Positions 17,475 to 26,860 of a DNA stretch of 64,000 bases are shown here, piece by piece (position 1 is the first letter of the stretch; each line of letters begins with the position of its first letter). The notes beneath the pieces were generated by a model. That model did not search any database. It was not told the origin of the DNA and was given only the letters and a program-made list of their open reading frames with translations. Source of the DNA: Chitinophaga sp. CB10 (GTDB lineage: Bacteria; Bacteroidota; Bacteroidia; Chitinophagales; Chitinophagaceae); contig MLAV02000011.1 in the NCBI GenBank assembly GCA_001870995.2, positions 62,001 to 126,000 on the forward strand, written 5' to 3'. The translations under genes and the position numbers were made by a program.

Positions 17475-19883
17475 CTAGTCCTTATCACCCATACCCAGCT
17501 GATCTATAGCGATATCTTCTTCCTCATCCAGCGGTTTCCACAAGGCTTTCTTCTTCGCCTGTTTCAACAATGCCTTCTCCATCCACAACAACAATGCCGG
17601 CAGGATTGTAAGGTTCGTGATCATTGCGACGATTAAGGTCAGAGAGGTTAACCAGCCCAAAGCCTTCGTGCCGCCAAATTCTGAAAAACTAAATATCATA
17701 AAGCCTGCAAACAGGATCAGCGAAGTATAGATAATACTCAGCCCTGTTTCGTGTATAGTCTGCTTTACCGTCGCACTGATATTCAAATCATGATGCGGTA
17801 ACTCCTGCTTGAAATTCACCAGGAAGCGGATCGTCACATCTATAGCAATCCCCAGCGCCACGCTGAATACCAATACGGTAGAAGGCTTCAGCGGCACGCC
17901 TACCCATCCCATCACTCCGGCCGTTACCACCAGCGGAATCAGGTTAGGCACCAATGAAATGATCACCATCCGCCAGGAGCGGAACAGGTATAGCATACAG
18001 GCCATGATCAGTACAAAGGCCAATATAATACTCTCCGTTAAACCACTGATAATAAACCGCGTACCTTCCTGAAAAATTACACTGGTGCCGGTGAAAGTTA
18101 CCTTATACTTACTGCTGTCGAAGATTTCATTGACTTTAGGCCGCAGGGAGTCCAACAGTTCCGGCAAACGTTTGGAACCCACGTCCGCCATGTTTACACT
18201 CACCCTCGCCACCTGTTTGGTGCTATCCATAAACGAATTCACCAGTTTGGAAAAAGTAGTATTGGCGCCCGCGCCGGAAGGGGCTTTCATGCGCAGATAA
18301 GGCGCCAGGAAACCCAAGTCAAACTGATTCGGCACTGCATAGTTGCTGCTATCCCCATTATAGTATGCCTGCTTCGCAAACTTAATCCCTTCCACTACGG
18401 ACAATGGCCGCGCAAAGTCAGGCTGCGCCGCTATCAGCTGCGTCAGCTGATCCAGCTTGCCCAGCGTCTGCAAATTGACGACGCCGTTCTTACGCTTGGT
18501 ATCCACTGCAATTTCCAGCGGCATTACGCCCTTAAAATTCTTTTCGAAAAATTTCAAATCGGTATAAAGCTTATCGGTATGCGGAATATCATCCAGCATA
18601 TACCCCACCGATTGCAAACGCATCATACCCACCACGGATAATACCACCAGCAGGGCGCTCACACCATACACCGCCTTCCTGTATTTGAATACCAGCGTTT
18701 CCAGCAACTGTAATACCCTGCTGAAGAAACCACTTTCGCGATAGGAAATATGCTTCGTTTTAGGCGCAGGTAAATAACTTAATACACTGGGCAGGAACAC
18801 GAACGAGATCATGAAAATCAGCATGATGTTTACGCCCGCTACCACGCCAAACTCTTTCAAAATAGCGCTGTTGGTAAAACAGAACACGCCGAATCCAATC
18901 GCAGCCGTGATGTTGGTAAACAAGGTAACAATCCCCATCCGCTGTATCATCCGCACCAACGCCCGCGTTTTGTTATTATGCTTTGCATATTCCGTATGAT
19001 ACTTACTGATAAAGTACACACAGTTAGGAATCCCAATTACTACAATCAACGATGGTATCAAACCTGTCAGCAACGTAATTTTATATCCCATCAGCACAAT
19101 GGTTGCCACAGACCATATCACGCCGATAGCCACTACCACCATCGACATCAGAACGGCGCCGAATGACCTGAAAAACAGGAAGAGTATCAACCCTGTCAAC
19201 AGAAACGAAATCTTCAGGAATAATTTCAGTTCATCCGCCACTTTAACGGCCATGACCGTACGAATCAGCGGGAGCCCGCTCAGCCGCACTTCTGTATGTT
19301 GCTTTGCTTCAAACGCCCTGGTGATCTTATAAATAGAATCCACTACAGCCGTTCGTTTCGGCGAGTTGAACACATCCTTGTTTACATAAATCGCCATCAG
19401 GTAAGCATGGCTATCGGGATTGTATAAGAGCCCTTTGTAGAACAGTAAGGTATTGAAGACAGCTGCCAGACTATCAATCTCCTGTTGAGAGGTTAAATCA
19501 CCTTTAAATAAAAGCCCTGCTTCCAGCTTTCTGGTGCTGTCATTCTTCACCAGGTTGATGGCTGCCGGCACGCTCAGGATATTTTCCACGGCGTGGATAG
19601 CCTTAATATCTTTATTGAGTTGGAGGTAATCCCGGAAGAATTCCTGCTGGAAAAATTTATCGGTTTGTACTCCCAGCACCATCATATTCCCATCTTCCCC
19701 GAACTTTTTCTTAAACTGCTGGAATTCAAGGTATCTGGGGTTATCATGCGGGATCGTGGCCACATAATCATAGGACATTTGCACTTTACTGGCAAACCAG
19801 GCCATCACACCCGTCGAAACCAGTAATAACAGTAGTAGTGTTAAGCGAAATTTGAGCACAAAGCTGGCTAAGCGTTGCCACAT
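17475..19883 (-). CDS. RND superfamily exporter of the MMPL type
   Basis: 802-aa inner-membrane transporter built as two halves, each a transmembrane helix, a large periplasmic loop and a cluster of about five helices. Seen: first helix about 14-30, periplasmic loop to about 220, helix block about 225-370 with IVVIGIPNCVYFISKYH, second-half helix near 405-425, second loop, and helix block about 625-780 with FSVALGIAIDVTIRFLVNF. The size and the single-chain layout fit the hydrophobe/amphiphile exporter-3 or MmpL-like group that moves lipids or hopanoids. The cytoplasmic tail is acidic. No membrane-fusion partner or outer-membrane channel is adjacent. The substrate is unknown. Confidence 0.88.
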   Translation of the reverse strand: MWQRLASFVLKFRLTLLLLLLVSTGVMAWFASKVQMSYDYVATIPHDNPRYLEFQQFKKKFGEDGNMMVLGVQTDKFFQQEFFRDYLQLNKDIKAIHAVENILSVPAAINLVKNDSTRKLEAGLLFKGDLTSQQEIDSLAAVFNTLLFYKGLLYNPDSHAYLMAIYVNKDVFNSPKRTAVVDSIYKITRAFEAKQHTEVRLSGLPLIRTVMAVKVADELKLFLKISFLLTGLILFLFFRSFGAVLMSMVVVAIGVIWSVATIVLMGYKITLLTGLIPSLIVVIGIPNCVYFISKYHTEYAKHNNKTRALVRMIQRMGIVTLFTNITAAIGFGVFCFTNSAILKEFGVVAGVNIMLIFMISFVFLPSVLSYLPAPKTKHISYRESGFFSRVLQLLETLVFKYRKAVYGVSALLVVLSVVGMMRLQSVGYMLDDIPHTDKLYTDLKFFEKNFKGVMPLEIAVDTKRKNGVVNLQTLGKLDQLTQLIAAQPDFARPLSVVEGIKFAKQAYYNGDSSNYAVPNQFDLGFLAPYLRMKAPSGAGANTTFSKLVNSFMDSTKQVARVSVNMADVGSKRLPELLDSLRPKVNEIFDSSKYKVTFTGTSVIFQEGTRFIISGLTESIILAFVLIMACMLYLFRSWRMVIISLVPNLIPLVVTAGVMGWVGVPLKPSTVLVFSVALGIAIDVTIRFLVNFKQELPHHDLNISATVKQTIHETGLSIIYTSLILFAGFMIFSFSEFGGTKALGWLTSLTLIVAMITNLTILPALLLWMEKALLKQAKKKALWKPLDEEEDIAIDQLGMGDKD

Positions 19884-19974
19884 GTGGATTTTTCAATTTG
19901 TTAAGGGCGTAAAGGTAATTAAAATAGGGATTGGCTGTTAACCGCTGCTTTTAGCTAAATTGCATGCGGATTAT

Positions 19975-20712
19975 ATGTTACACAAGACAAGAGGGATAGT
20001 ACTAAGGACCGTCAAATACGGCGACACGAGCATGATTGTAAGCATTTTTACAGAACTGTTCGGGATGCAATCCTATATTGTAAACGGGGTACGGTCCAGC
20101 AAGCCCAAAGCCGCCCGCGGCAACCTGCTGCAGCCGGGTAATATACTCGACCTCGTCGTGTACCACCAGGAGATCAAAAACCTGCAACGGATAGCCGAAT
20201 TCAAACTTGCCTATATCTTCAGCTCCCTGCATTTCAGCATCGTTAAGAATACCGTAGCGCTGTACATGATCGAATTGCTGCAAAAATGCCTGAAACAACC
20301 GGAGCAACACCTGGAACTCTATTATTTCGTGGAAAATGCCTTTGAGGTACTGGACAAGTCGGAAATACCCGTTGCGGCGAACATGCCCTTATTTTTCACA
20401 CTGAAGGTAGGGGAGTACCTGGGGTTCAGGATCAACGGCCGCTATTCGGAATACACCCCCTACCTGGACCTGCAGGAGGGCCATTACACGGACCTTCCGC
20501 CGCACCATATCCATCACCTGGAGCCGGAGTCGAGCCAGTTTACAGACGCGCTGTACCAGTGCACGGCTACGGAAGAACTGGCGGGTATTGTAATGAACAA
20601 AGAAAGAAGAAGGAAATTACTGTATGCCTACCTGGAGTTTCTCCGATTACACCTGCCTGATTTTGTGGAGATGCAATCGCCTCCTATTTTACATGACATC
20701 CTAGACGCCTGA
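19975..20712 (+). CDS. recO: DNA repair protein RecO
   Basis: Recombination mediator that loads RecA with RecR at gaps covered by SSB. Seen: the RecO opening LHKTRGIVLRTVKYGDTSMIV with the N-terminal OB fold (about 1-80), then a helical domain; about 245 aa, normal length. I start at the ATG giving MLHKTRG; the frame can be extended 15 bases to a TTG but family members begin here. The 3' end overlaps the convergent lpxH gene by 12 bp, so no terminator separates them. Confidence 0.93.
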   Translation: MLHKTRGIVLRTVKYGDTSMIVSIFTELFGMQSYIVNGVRSSKPKAARGNLLQPGNILDLVVYHQEIKNLQRIAEFKLAYIFSSLHFSIVKNTVALYMIELLQKCLKQPEQHLELYYFVENAFEVLDKSEIPVAANMPLFFTLKVGEYLGFRINGRYSEYTPYLDLQEGHYTDLPPHHIHHLEPESSQFTDALYQCTATEELAGIVMNKERRRKLLYAYLEFLRLHLPDFVEMQSPPILHDILDA

Positions 20713-21495
20713 CCTGGCAGCTTTTTCTCCTGCCGGCGTATAATAGTGCAGGGTGGTTTCCCGCCCGTCAAAAACGGCATAGGAAGTGTAATTCAGCCAG
20801 TCGCCCAGGTTGATATAACGGCTGTTTTCCCCGACTTTAATATCCAGCGGCAGGTGGCGGTGTCCGAAGATGAAGTAATCGAAATGTTCCTTTTGCAGCA
20901 CTTCTTTGCTGTAAATAGCCAGCCACTCGTTCTCCTCCCCGAGGAATTTCTCTAAATCCTGGCCGGTAGCGGCTCTGCTTTTACGGCTGAAGTAATTGGC
21001 CATCCCGATACCAATGGCGGGATGCAGGGCGGAAAACAACCACCTACAAACGGGGTTGCGGAATACTTTTTTGAGGAATTTATAACCGTGGTCGCCGGGG
21101 CCGAGGCCGTCCCCATGCCCGATGTAAAAGCGCTTCCCGGCAATGGTGTAGGTTTGCGGTTCATAGTACACGGGGATGTCCAGCTCGGTTTCAAAATAGC
21201 CATTCATCCACATGTCGTGATTACCGATAAAAACGGAAATACCGATACCCTTATCGCGAAGAGCGGCCAGTTTACCGAGGATACGGATATAACCTTTAGG
21301 AATTACGTGTTTATATTCAAACCAGAAATCGAAGATATCGCCGACAAGGAAGATGTGTCCGGCGTCTTTTTCTGCCTCTTCCAGCCATTTGATGATGAGC
21401 TTTTCACGCTCCCTGCTGGTATGGGCATCAGGCACTCCCAGGTGGAAATCTGAGGCAAAATATATTTTTCTGCCCGCAGGCAAATTGATATCCAT
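20701..21495 (-). CDS. lpxH: UDP-2,3-diacylglucosamine diphosphatase LpxH-type
   Basis: Metallophosphoesterase cleaving UDP-2,3-diacylglucosamine to lipid X in lipid A synthesis, peripheral to the inner membrane. Seen in order: DFHLG (D16, H18), GDIFDFW (D53), GNHD (91-94), IGHGDGLG and GHRHLP, the full metal-ligand set of the calcineurin-like fold. 264 aa is slightly longer than E. coli LpxH, as usual in Bacteroidota. It follows the LUD gene by 1 bp and is the last gene of the rsfS-ftsH-LUD-lpxH run. A closely related UDP-diacylglucosamine hydrolase of another name is possible. Confidence 0.88.
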   Translation of the reverse strand: MDINLPAGRKIYFASDFHLGVPDAHTSREREKLIIKWLEEAEKDAGHIFLVGDIFDFWFEYKHVIPKGYIRILGKLAALRDKGIGISVFIGNHDMWMNGYFETELDIPVYYEPQTYTIAGKRFYIGHGDGLGPGDHGYKFLKKVFRNPVCRWLFSALHPAIGIGMANYFSRKSRAATGQDLEKFLGEENEWLAIYSKEVLQKEHFDYFIFGHRHLPLDIKVGENSRYINLGDWLNYTSYAVFDGRETTLHYYTPAGEKAARSGV

Positions 21496-21496
21496 G

Positions 21497-22132
21497 CTAT
21501 TCGTCTACTAAAAATACGTACACTTCTTTGGGTCCGTGAATACCTACTACCAGTGTTTTTTCGATATCTGCGGTTCTGCTGGGGCCTGTTGCAAAGGAGA
21601 TAGCAGAAGGCAGGTCGTTGCCGTATTTGTCCTTCAGCTTATGCAGGGCATCCTTCAGGTCAAATACCAGCTGGTGCGTGTAGGCGATCATGATATGCAC
21701 AGGGGCGTAAACCGGCAGGGCTCTGCCGCTAGGCTGGGCCGCGCTCAGCACAACGGTTCCCGTGCGCGCTACCAGGTACTCTACGTCAGTAATAGCGGCA
21801 TCCGCATCGTGCATGTTGCCCTGGTTGAGGCAGGGCAGCTCGTCCGTATGCAGGTGCTTGAGCAGGGAAGGGGTCTGGCAGTGTACATTGTGCCATTCCT
21901 TGTTGTCGCAGAGTGCGCGTAAATTTTCGATCAGTTCCGTTTTACCTGCGCAGAAAACAAATTTTCCCTGCAGGCGGGTAAACTCTTCAGCGAACCTGAT
22001 TTCCATTCCTTCGCTCTCTGTCTTAAAGACAGCAGTGTTGCCCTCCGAGTTAGGGAAGGGCAACTGTACTGACTGACTTAAAGCATTTCGTACTCGCTTC
22101 AGAATATTTTCCTTGGCAGGAGAAACCTTCAT
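21497..22132 (-). CDS. LUD-domain protein (LutC/YkgG family)
   Basis: 211-aa cytoplasmic protein. The LUD fold is known from LutB/LutC of the iron-sulfur lactate oxidase. Seen: KENILKRVRNAL opening, ITDVEYLVARTGTVVLSAAQPSGRALPVYAPVHIMIA core, and FATGPSRTADIEKTLVVGIHGPKEVYVFLVDE end, all typical of LutC. No lutA/lutB partners lie nearby; instead the gene sits 8 bp after ftsH and 1 bp before lpxH. A lactate-oxidase role is therefore not supported by context, and many Bacteroidota keep this standalone arrangement. Confidence 0.85.
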   Translation of the reverse strand: MKVSPAKENILKRVRNALSQSVQLPFPNSEGNTAVFKTESEGMEIRFAEEFTRLQGKFVFCAGKTELIENLRALCDNKEWHNVHCQTPSLLKHLHTDELPCLNQGNMHDADAAITDVEYLVARTGTVVLSAAQPSGRALPVYAPVHIMIAYTHQLVFDLKDALHKLKDKYGNDLPSAISFATGPSRTADIEKTLVVGIHGPKEVYVFLVDE

Positions 22133-22140
22133 ATGACTAA

Positions 22141-24171
22141 TTACGCATTTGCAGGTGATGGTGATGGATTAATGATATCAGATGGGTGAACGCCGTCTGT
22201 CGTAAATCCTTCTTTGCTTGCATGGTGTTCCTTATTGATGTCGAACGGACGTTTTCCGATCAGCCTTTCCAGGTCCGCCTGGTACAGCACTTCGCTTTTC
22301 AGCAGTTCGGAAGCGAGGATTTTCACCTGTTCCAGTCTTTCTGTGAGCAGGTTTTTCGTTCTGACATAAGCGCTGTCGATCAGTTTTCTTACTTCTTCAT
22401 CGATCAGCTTAGCGGTTTCTTCGGAGTAGGGTTTTGTAAACGCCTGATCGTTGTTTGGATCATAGAAGGATACATTACCTACTTTATCGTTCATACCGTA
22501 AACGGTTACCATTGCGTAGGCCATGCGGGTGATTACCTGCAGGTCGTTCTGCGCGCCGGTGGAAATCTTACCGAAAACGATCTCTTCTACTGCGCGGCCG
22601 CCGAGGGTCATGCAGATATCGTCCATCAGTTGTTCGGTATTGTAGAGGTATTGTTCTTTCGGAAGGTACTGTGCGTAACCCAGGGCGGCAACGCCTCTTG
22701 GCACGATGGTTACTTTCACCAGCGGGTTTGCATGTTCCAGGTACCATCCGCAGATAGCGTGACCGGCTTCATGGTAAGCGATCACTTCTTTCTCTTCCGG
22801 AGAGATGATTTTGTTTTTCTTTTCCAGGCCACCGATCACACGGTCAACGGCATCGTTAAAGTCATCCATTTCCACCTCTGTTTTCCCTTTACGGGCAGCG
22901 ATGAGGGCGGCTTCGTTACAAACGTTGGCGATGTCAGCGCCGGCAAAGCCGGGCGTCATGGAAGCCAGTTTCTTGATGTCCAGGTTGGGGGAGGTTTTGA
23001 TCGGTTTCAGGTGTACCTGGAAGATCTGTTCCCTTCCGGCCAGGTCTGGCTTATCGATGGAGATCTGGCGGTCGAAACGGCCCGGGCGCAGCAGGGCGCT
23101 GTCCAGTACATCCGGGCGGTTGGTAGCGGCCAGGATGATGATACCGCTGTCGGTGCCGAAACCATCCATTTCCACGAGCAGCTGGTTGAGGGTGTTTTCC
23201 CGCTCATCGTTGCTCATCATTACGTTTTTACCTCTGGCGCGACCGATCGCATCAATTTCATCGATGAAGATGATACACGGCGCTTTTTCGCGGGCCTGTT
23301 TAAAGAGGTCGCGTACGCGGCTGGCACCCACGCCCACGAACAGTTCCACGAAGTCGGAACCGGACATGGAGAAGAAAGGCACCTGCGCTTCCCCGGCCAT
23401 GGCTTTAGCCAGGAGGGTTTTACCGGTACCCGGAGGGCCTACCAGCAATGCGCCTTTTGGTATTTTACCACCGAGGGAGGTGTATTTTTTAGGATTTTTC
23501 AGGAAATCCACGATTTCCATCACTTCCACCTTGGCTTCGTCGAGGCCGGCTACATCGTTGAAGGTGATGTTTACGCGGGTTCCTTTGTCGAACAGGGTGG
23601 CTTTGGATTTACCGATGTTGAAGATACCGCCGGGGCCACCGCTTCCGCCGCCGCCCGGGCCGCCAACTTTACGCATCAGCAGTACCCACAAACCGATGAT
23701 CAGCAGGATAGGCAACAGGAGCTGGAATACGGGCTCGAACCAGCTGGTCCGTTCGTCGTATTTGATTTTAACCTGGTTTTCAGGCGCCACGCCCTCCTGG
23801 GCTTTGTCCATATCTTTCTTGAAGCTCTCTTCGCTACCAATGGTAAAACGGTAATGAGGGCCGGGGTTATCACCACCCAGGCGGCTTTTGTTAACGTCTT
23901 TGAATTGAGGTTCTTTCAGTTTGTCTTTCTTTATGTAGACTTCTACATATTTCTTGTTTACTACGACCAGCTGTTCTACGTCGCCAGGTTTCAGGTAGTT
24001 TACCTGGAATTCCTGGAAGCTGATCTCTTTTGGATGAGAGCCGAAATCGAGTAAGTTCATGGCAAGCAGGGCTATACCAATAAAGGCATACACCCAGTAT
24101 ATCGTAAACTTAGGTCCTTTCTTAGGCGATTTGTCTGACCCTCTGTTGAAGTTATTGCCTCCTTTTTCCAT
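22141..24171 (-). CDS. ftsH: ATP-dependent zinc metalloprotease FtsH
   Basis: Membrane-anchored AAA protease degrading damaged membrane proteins and regulators. Seen: two membrane helices (about 23-41 and 148-166) around a periplasmic domain, a Gly-rich linker, Walker A GPPGTGKT (245-252), Walker B IFIDE (301-305), second region of homology NRPDVLDSALLRPGRFDR and zinc site HEAGH (467-471). 676 aa is normal. It lies between rsfS (76 bp upstream) and the LUD gene. The periplasmic domain is long, as in other Bacteroidota FtsH proteins. Confidence 0.98.
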   Translation of the reverse strand: MEKGGNNFNRGSDKSPKKGPKFTIYWVYAFIGIALLAMNLLDFGSHPKEISFQEFQVNYLKPGDVEQLVVVNKKYVEVYIKKDKLKEPQFKDVNKSRLGGDNPGPHYRFTIGSEESFKKDMDKAQEGVAPENQVKIKYDERTSWFEPVFQLLLPILLIIGLWVLLMRKVGGPGGGGSGGPGGIFNIGKSKATLFDKGTRVNITFNDVAGLDEAKVEVMEIVDFLKNPKKYTSLGGKIPKGALLVGPPGTGKTLLAKAMAGEAQVPFFSMSGSDFVELFVGVGASRVRDLFKQAREKAPCIIFIDEIDAIGRARGKNVMMSNDERENTLNQLLVEMDGFGTDSGIIILAATNRPDVLDSALLRPGRFDRQISIDKPDLAGREQIFQVHLKPIKTSPNLDIKKLASMTPGFAGADIANVCNEAALIAARKGKTEVEMDDFNDAVDRVIGGLEKKNKIISPEEKEVIAYHEAGHAICGWYLEHANPLVKVTIVPRGVAALGYAQYLPKEQYLYNTEQLMDDICMTLGGRAVEEIVFGKISTGAQNDLQVITRMAYAMVTVYGMNDKVGNVSFYDPNNDQAFTKPYSEETAKLIDEEVRKLIDSAYVRTKNLLTERLEQVKILASELLKSEVLYQADLERLIGKRPFDINKEHHASKEGFTTDGVHPSDIINPSPSPANA

Positions 24172-24247
24172 AATCTTTCGCTCCTTTACGGATGTTTATT
24201 GCTATCAGAATTATAATTATAATAATACGAAATCGGCTGATTTTGTT

Positions 24248-24649
24248 TTAGTCCTGGTGTTCCATCCTTTCGGCGTCACTCCACATTTCTTCCAGATTAT
24301 AGAAATTTCTTGTTTCCGGCAGGAATACATGTACCACAACATTCACATAGTCAACCAATATCCATTGCTGAGCGGTAAAACCTTCATGTTTGTAAGGCGC
24401 TTCCCCCAGCTTCTTCTCTACTTCGTCAGCCACGAAGTCGGCGATTGCCCGAACCTGTGTGTTGGAGTTTGCTTCACATATGATAAAGAAATCGGCCACT
24501 GCTTCAGGAATCTGGCGCAGATCCAGGGAAACGATATTTTCCCCCTTCTTCTCCTGTATGGCCTTAATGATGGTGGTAAAAATTTCACTTTCTCTGGTTA
24601 AGCGCGTCTGCGCTTTTTTCCTCGTGCTCAGAACGGTTAAGGGTGCCAA
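24248..24649 (-). CDS. rsfS: Ribosome silencing factor RsfS/RsfA
   Basis: Binds ribosomal protein L14 and blocks subunit joining in starvation. Seen: the core KKGENIVSLDLRQIPEAVADFFIICEANSNTQVRAIADFV and HEGFTAQQWILVDYVNVVVHVFLPETRNFYNLEEMW, diagnostic of the family. 133 aa. No ATG is in frame at the 5' end; the best start is TTG (MAPLTVLS). A perfect TAACTTTG box on the minus strand at 24693-24686 would give a leader of about 30 nt, which supports this start. First gene of the ftsH run. Confidence 0.92.
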   Translation of the reverse strand: MAPLTVLSTRKKAQTRLTRESEIFTTIIKAIQEKKGENIVSLDLRQIPEAVADFFIICEANSNTQVRAIADFVADEVEKKLGEAPYKHEGFTAQQWILVDYVNVVVHVFLPETRNFYNLEEMWSDAERMEHQD

Positions 24650-24808
24650 TAAATCACGTTTTTGTTAAAAATAATCTTTAATTGTCAAAGTTACTAAACA
24701 AGCCTTAATATCAGCTTGAGAAAAATGGTATGGGGGCCTCCTAATATGTTAAGAAAACAATAAAATGAACTACTTTGCCGGCCTTGTACAGACTAAAAAA
24801 GGATTCAA

Positions 24809-25549
24809 GTGATAGGACACCCATTTTATATTCTGGAAAAAACAGACAGCACCAATAACTATGCCATGGCACAGGTAAATTCCGGGGAGGTGACATCCGG
24901 AACAGCCTGGTTTACAGGGTACCAGACGGCGGGTAAGGGAACCAGGGGTAAAAAATGGCTGGCGGAACCCGGGGACGTGAGCGCGCTCTCCATCGCCCTG
25001 CAACCTGCGGCCTTGCCACTTTCCCGGCAGTTTTTGCTGAGCGCTGCCGTAGCGCTGGGCGCTTATGACTGCTTCAGCTCCTTTGCCGGGGATGAAACGG
25101 CTATCAAGTGGCCAAATGATATTTACTGGCGTGACAGAAAGGCAGCCGGCATCCTCATAGAAAACGTCATTCGCGGTACTATCTGGCAGTATGCCATTAT
25201 CGGTATCGGCGTCAACCTGAACCAGGCCAGGTTCCCGGAGGAGTTAAAGCATGCCGTTTCCCTGCGCCAGATTACCGGGAAGACCTGGGACGGGCCCACT
25301 TTCGCCAGGGAGTTATGCGCCTTCCTCCATCGCCGTATTGAGCAACTGGAAGCCGGGAATTATGCCGCCATTATGGAAGAGTATAAAAGCCGTTTGTTCC
25401 GGCTTAATACTCCAGCGGCCTACCGGAAAAACGGCGTTTCTTTTACGGGTACCATAAGGGATATACTGGATACCGGTGGCATGGTGATGGAGATAGATAA
25501 TGTTCGTCACGAGTTCAGCTTCGGGGAAATTGAGTTTATTCTTTCCTAA
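24809..25549 (+). CDS. birA: Biotin--[acetyl-CoA-carboxylase] ligase, short monofunctional form
   Basis: Activates biotin to biotinyl-AMP and transfers it to the carboxylase carrier lysine. Seen: STNNYAM, the nucleotide loop QTAGKGTRGKKW (about 39-50), KWPNDIYW with the catalytic-site lysine (about 100) and a C-terminal beta domain. At 246 aa it lacks the N-terminal winged helix of E. coli BirA, so it is an enzyme without repressor function. Divergent from rsfS; followed by a clear terminator. Confidence 0.93.
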   Translation: MIGHPFYILEKTDSTNNYAMAQVNSGEVTSGTAWFTGYQTAGKGTRGKKWLAEPGDVSALSIALQPAALPLSRQFLLSAAVALGAYDCFSSFAGDETAIKWPNDIYWRDRKAAGILIENVIRGTIWQYAIIGIGVNLNQARFPEELKHAVSLRQITGKTWDGPTFARELCAFLHRRIEQLEAGNYAAIMEEYKSRLFRLNTPAAYRKNGVSFTGTIRDILDTGGMVMEIDNVRHEFSFGEIEFILS

Positions 25550-25583
25550 AAAAATAAAAATTATAAAAAATATAAAAAGGAAA

Positions 25584-25605
25584 AAGGACGCTAAACAGCG
25601 TCCTT
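25584..25605 (+). terminator. Intrinsic terminator after birA
   Basis: AAGGACGCT/AGCGTCCTT stem with an AAAC loop and a short T-rich tail, about 35 bp past the stop. Confidence 0.75.
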
Positions 25606-25707
25606 TCTGTATTTGGTTGAATGAGTTATCTTGTTCTTATAATAACAAGATTTTGGTTGATAAAGGCGTTAACAAATTGTGAATTCTTTTGAATATTATC
25701 AAAAATA

Positions 25708-25730
25708 AAAATGCAATAACGTTGCATTTT
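25708..25730. promoter_or_regulatory. Perfect 9-bp inverted repeat upstream of the AraC-type gene
   Basis: AAAATGCAA-TAACG-TTGCATTTT lies about 90 bp upstream of the -7 box of the regulator gene. Its symmetry and position fit an operator, possibly for autoregulation. It could also act as a weak terminator, but AAAs and Ts flank both sides. A smaller CTTGTT/AACAAG repeat lies at 25631-25650. Confidence 0.4.
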
Positions 25731-25820
25731 ACCGAAAACATCAGTAAAATCAGGCATTGCAGCCAATCTTATTTTTTTCGTTATCATTTTTCGTTATTGT
25801 TTTTTAACAGGAAGTTGGCG

Positions 25821-25828
25821 TAAATTTG
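25821..25828 (+). promoter_or_regulatory. -7 box of the AraC-type gene
   Basis: TAAATTTG with a TTG at 25797-25799 (21 bp spacer), a full Bacteroidota promoter. Because it ends 3 bases before the first ATG, the transcript would begin at or just inside the coding start. Confidence 0.55.
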
Positions 25829-25831
25829 AGT

Positions 25832-26770
25832 ATGTCATCAAACAGAATAACCCGCTCCAACAATATCCGGACATTTAAAATGACGGATATACACAACGAT
25901 CTTTCACTTTACCAACACTTCGACGTTCAGCCCAAAGTACCTGTCAACGGGACTTTTGCCGCCTATTCGCGGAAGGAGCATCCGGTAAAGGAGGAGATCA
26001 GCGCCTCCCGCCGGGATTACTATAAGATATCGCTGGTTACCAAAGGGGAGGGGATTTTTACCATAGATGATGTGCGTTACGAGATCACCGAGCCTACCAT
26101 CATTTTCCTGAACCCGCATTCCGTTAAGTCCTGGATTCCTACCAGCGCTGAGCAGGACGGCTATTACTGCCTTTTTACGGAGGAGCTGTTCTACAAGCAA
26201 CCGCAGGAACTGCTTACCTATCCGCTGCTGCAAATGGGAAGTCAGGCGGTGTACCCCATCACCGGCGAGCAGGCGGAATACCTCAGTTCCATCTTCCGTC
26301 AACTGGCGAGGGAGTTCCAGGAAAATGCCGCTTTCAAACAGGAAGCGATTCTTATTTACATAAAATTACTGTTACTGGAAGGCAGAAGGATTGCCATGGA
26401 TACTACGGCGCCGGAAAGAAACCTCACGGCGGCGCAGCAACTGGCTTACCGTTTTACGGATAAGCTGGAAAAACAGTTCCCGATTGAGCATCCTCATCAG
26501 CAGATCAGCATTAAGACGGCCAAAGAGTTTGCTGCGGTATTGAATACGCACCCGAACCACCTCAACGCCTCCGTTAAGCAGGTGACCGGCCGCACTATCA
26601 GCGAGCATATCCGCCAGCGGATACTGCTGGAAGCGAAGCTCCTGCTCATGCATACGGACTGGCAGATCGCTGAAATCGCCTGGTGCCTTGGGTTTGAGGA
26701 CCCCGGCAACTTTACGCACTTCTTCCGGAACCACAGCAAGCAATCCCCACAGGAATTCCGCCAGCATTAA
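25832..26770 (+). CDS. AraC-family transcriptional regulator
   Basis: About 312-aa one-component regulator. Seen: N-terminal cupin-like sensing domain (about 40-150, with FAAYSRKEH and EGIFTIDDVRYEI) and a C-terminal AraC DNA-binding domain with two helix-turn-helix units (LNTHPNHLNASVKQVTGRTISEHI and TDWQIAEIAWCLGFEDPGNFTHFFRNHSKQSPQEFR). It is followed 90 bp later by an aldo/keto reductase on the same strand, a common regulator-target pair. A TAAATTTG -7 box ends 3 bases before this ATG, so the mRNA would be leaderless; the alternative start is the ATG at 25880 (MTDIHND). Confidence 0.9.
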   Translation: MSSNRITRSNNIRTFKMTDIHNDLSLYQHFDVQPKVPVNGTFAAYSRKEHPVKEEISASRRDYYKISLVTKGEGIFTIDDVRYEITEPTIIFLNPHSVKSWIPTSAEQDGYYCLFTEELFYKQPQELLTYPLLQMGSQAVYPITGEQAEYLSSIFRQLAREFQENAAFKQEAILIYIKLLLLEGRRIAMDTTAPERNLTAAQQLAYRFTDKLEKQFPIEHPHQQISIKTAKEFAAVLNTHPNHLNASVKQVTGRTISEHIRQRILLEAKLLLMHTDWQIAEIAWCLGFEDPGNFTHFFRNHSKQSPQEFRQH

Positions 26771-26860
26771 TTACTTTGAAATTCACAAGTAATACTTTGA
26801 AGGCTACAATCCAAGTCCCTGTACCTGCATCTAAATTTGCCATCACAAAACCTCAATATT

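Noticed and set aside
21497..22132. Lactate utilisation operon (lutABC)
   Set aside because: Only a LUD-domain gene is present, between ftsH and lpxH; lutA and lutB are missing.
22186..24054. 622-aa open frame opposite ftsH
   Set aside because: Antisense shadow of ftsH; composition is the reverse complement of a conserved AAA protease.
25560..25580. A-rich runs after birA as a phase-variation tract
   Set aside because: The tract is mixed A/T, not a clean homopolymer, and lies after a stop codon next to a normal terminator.
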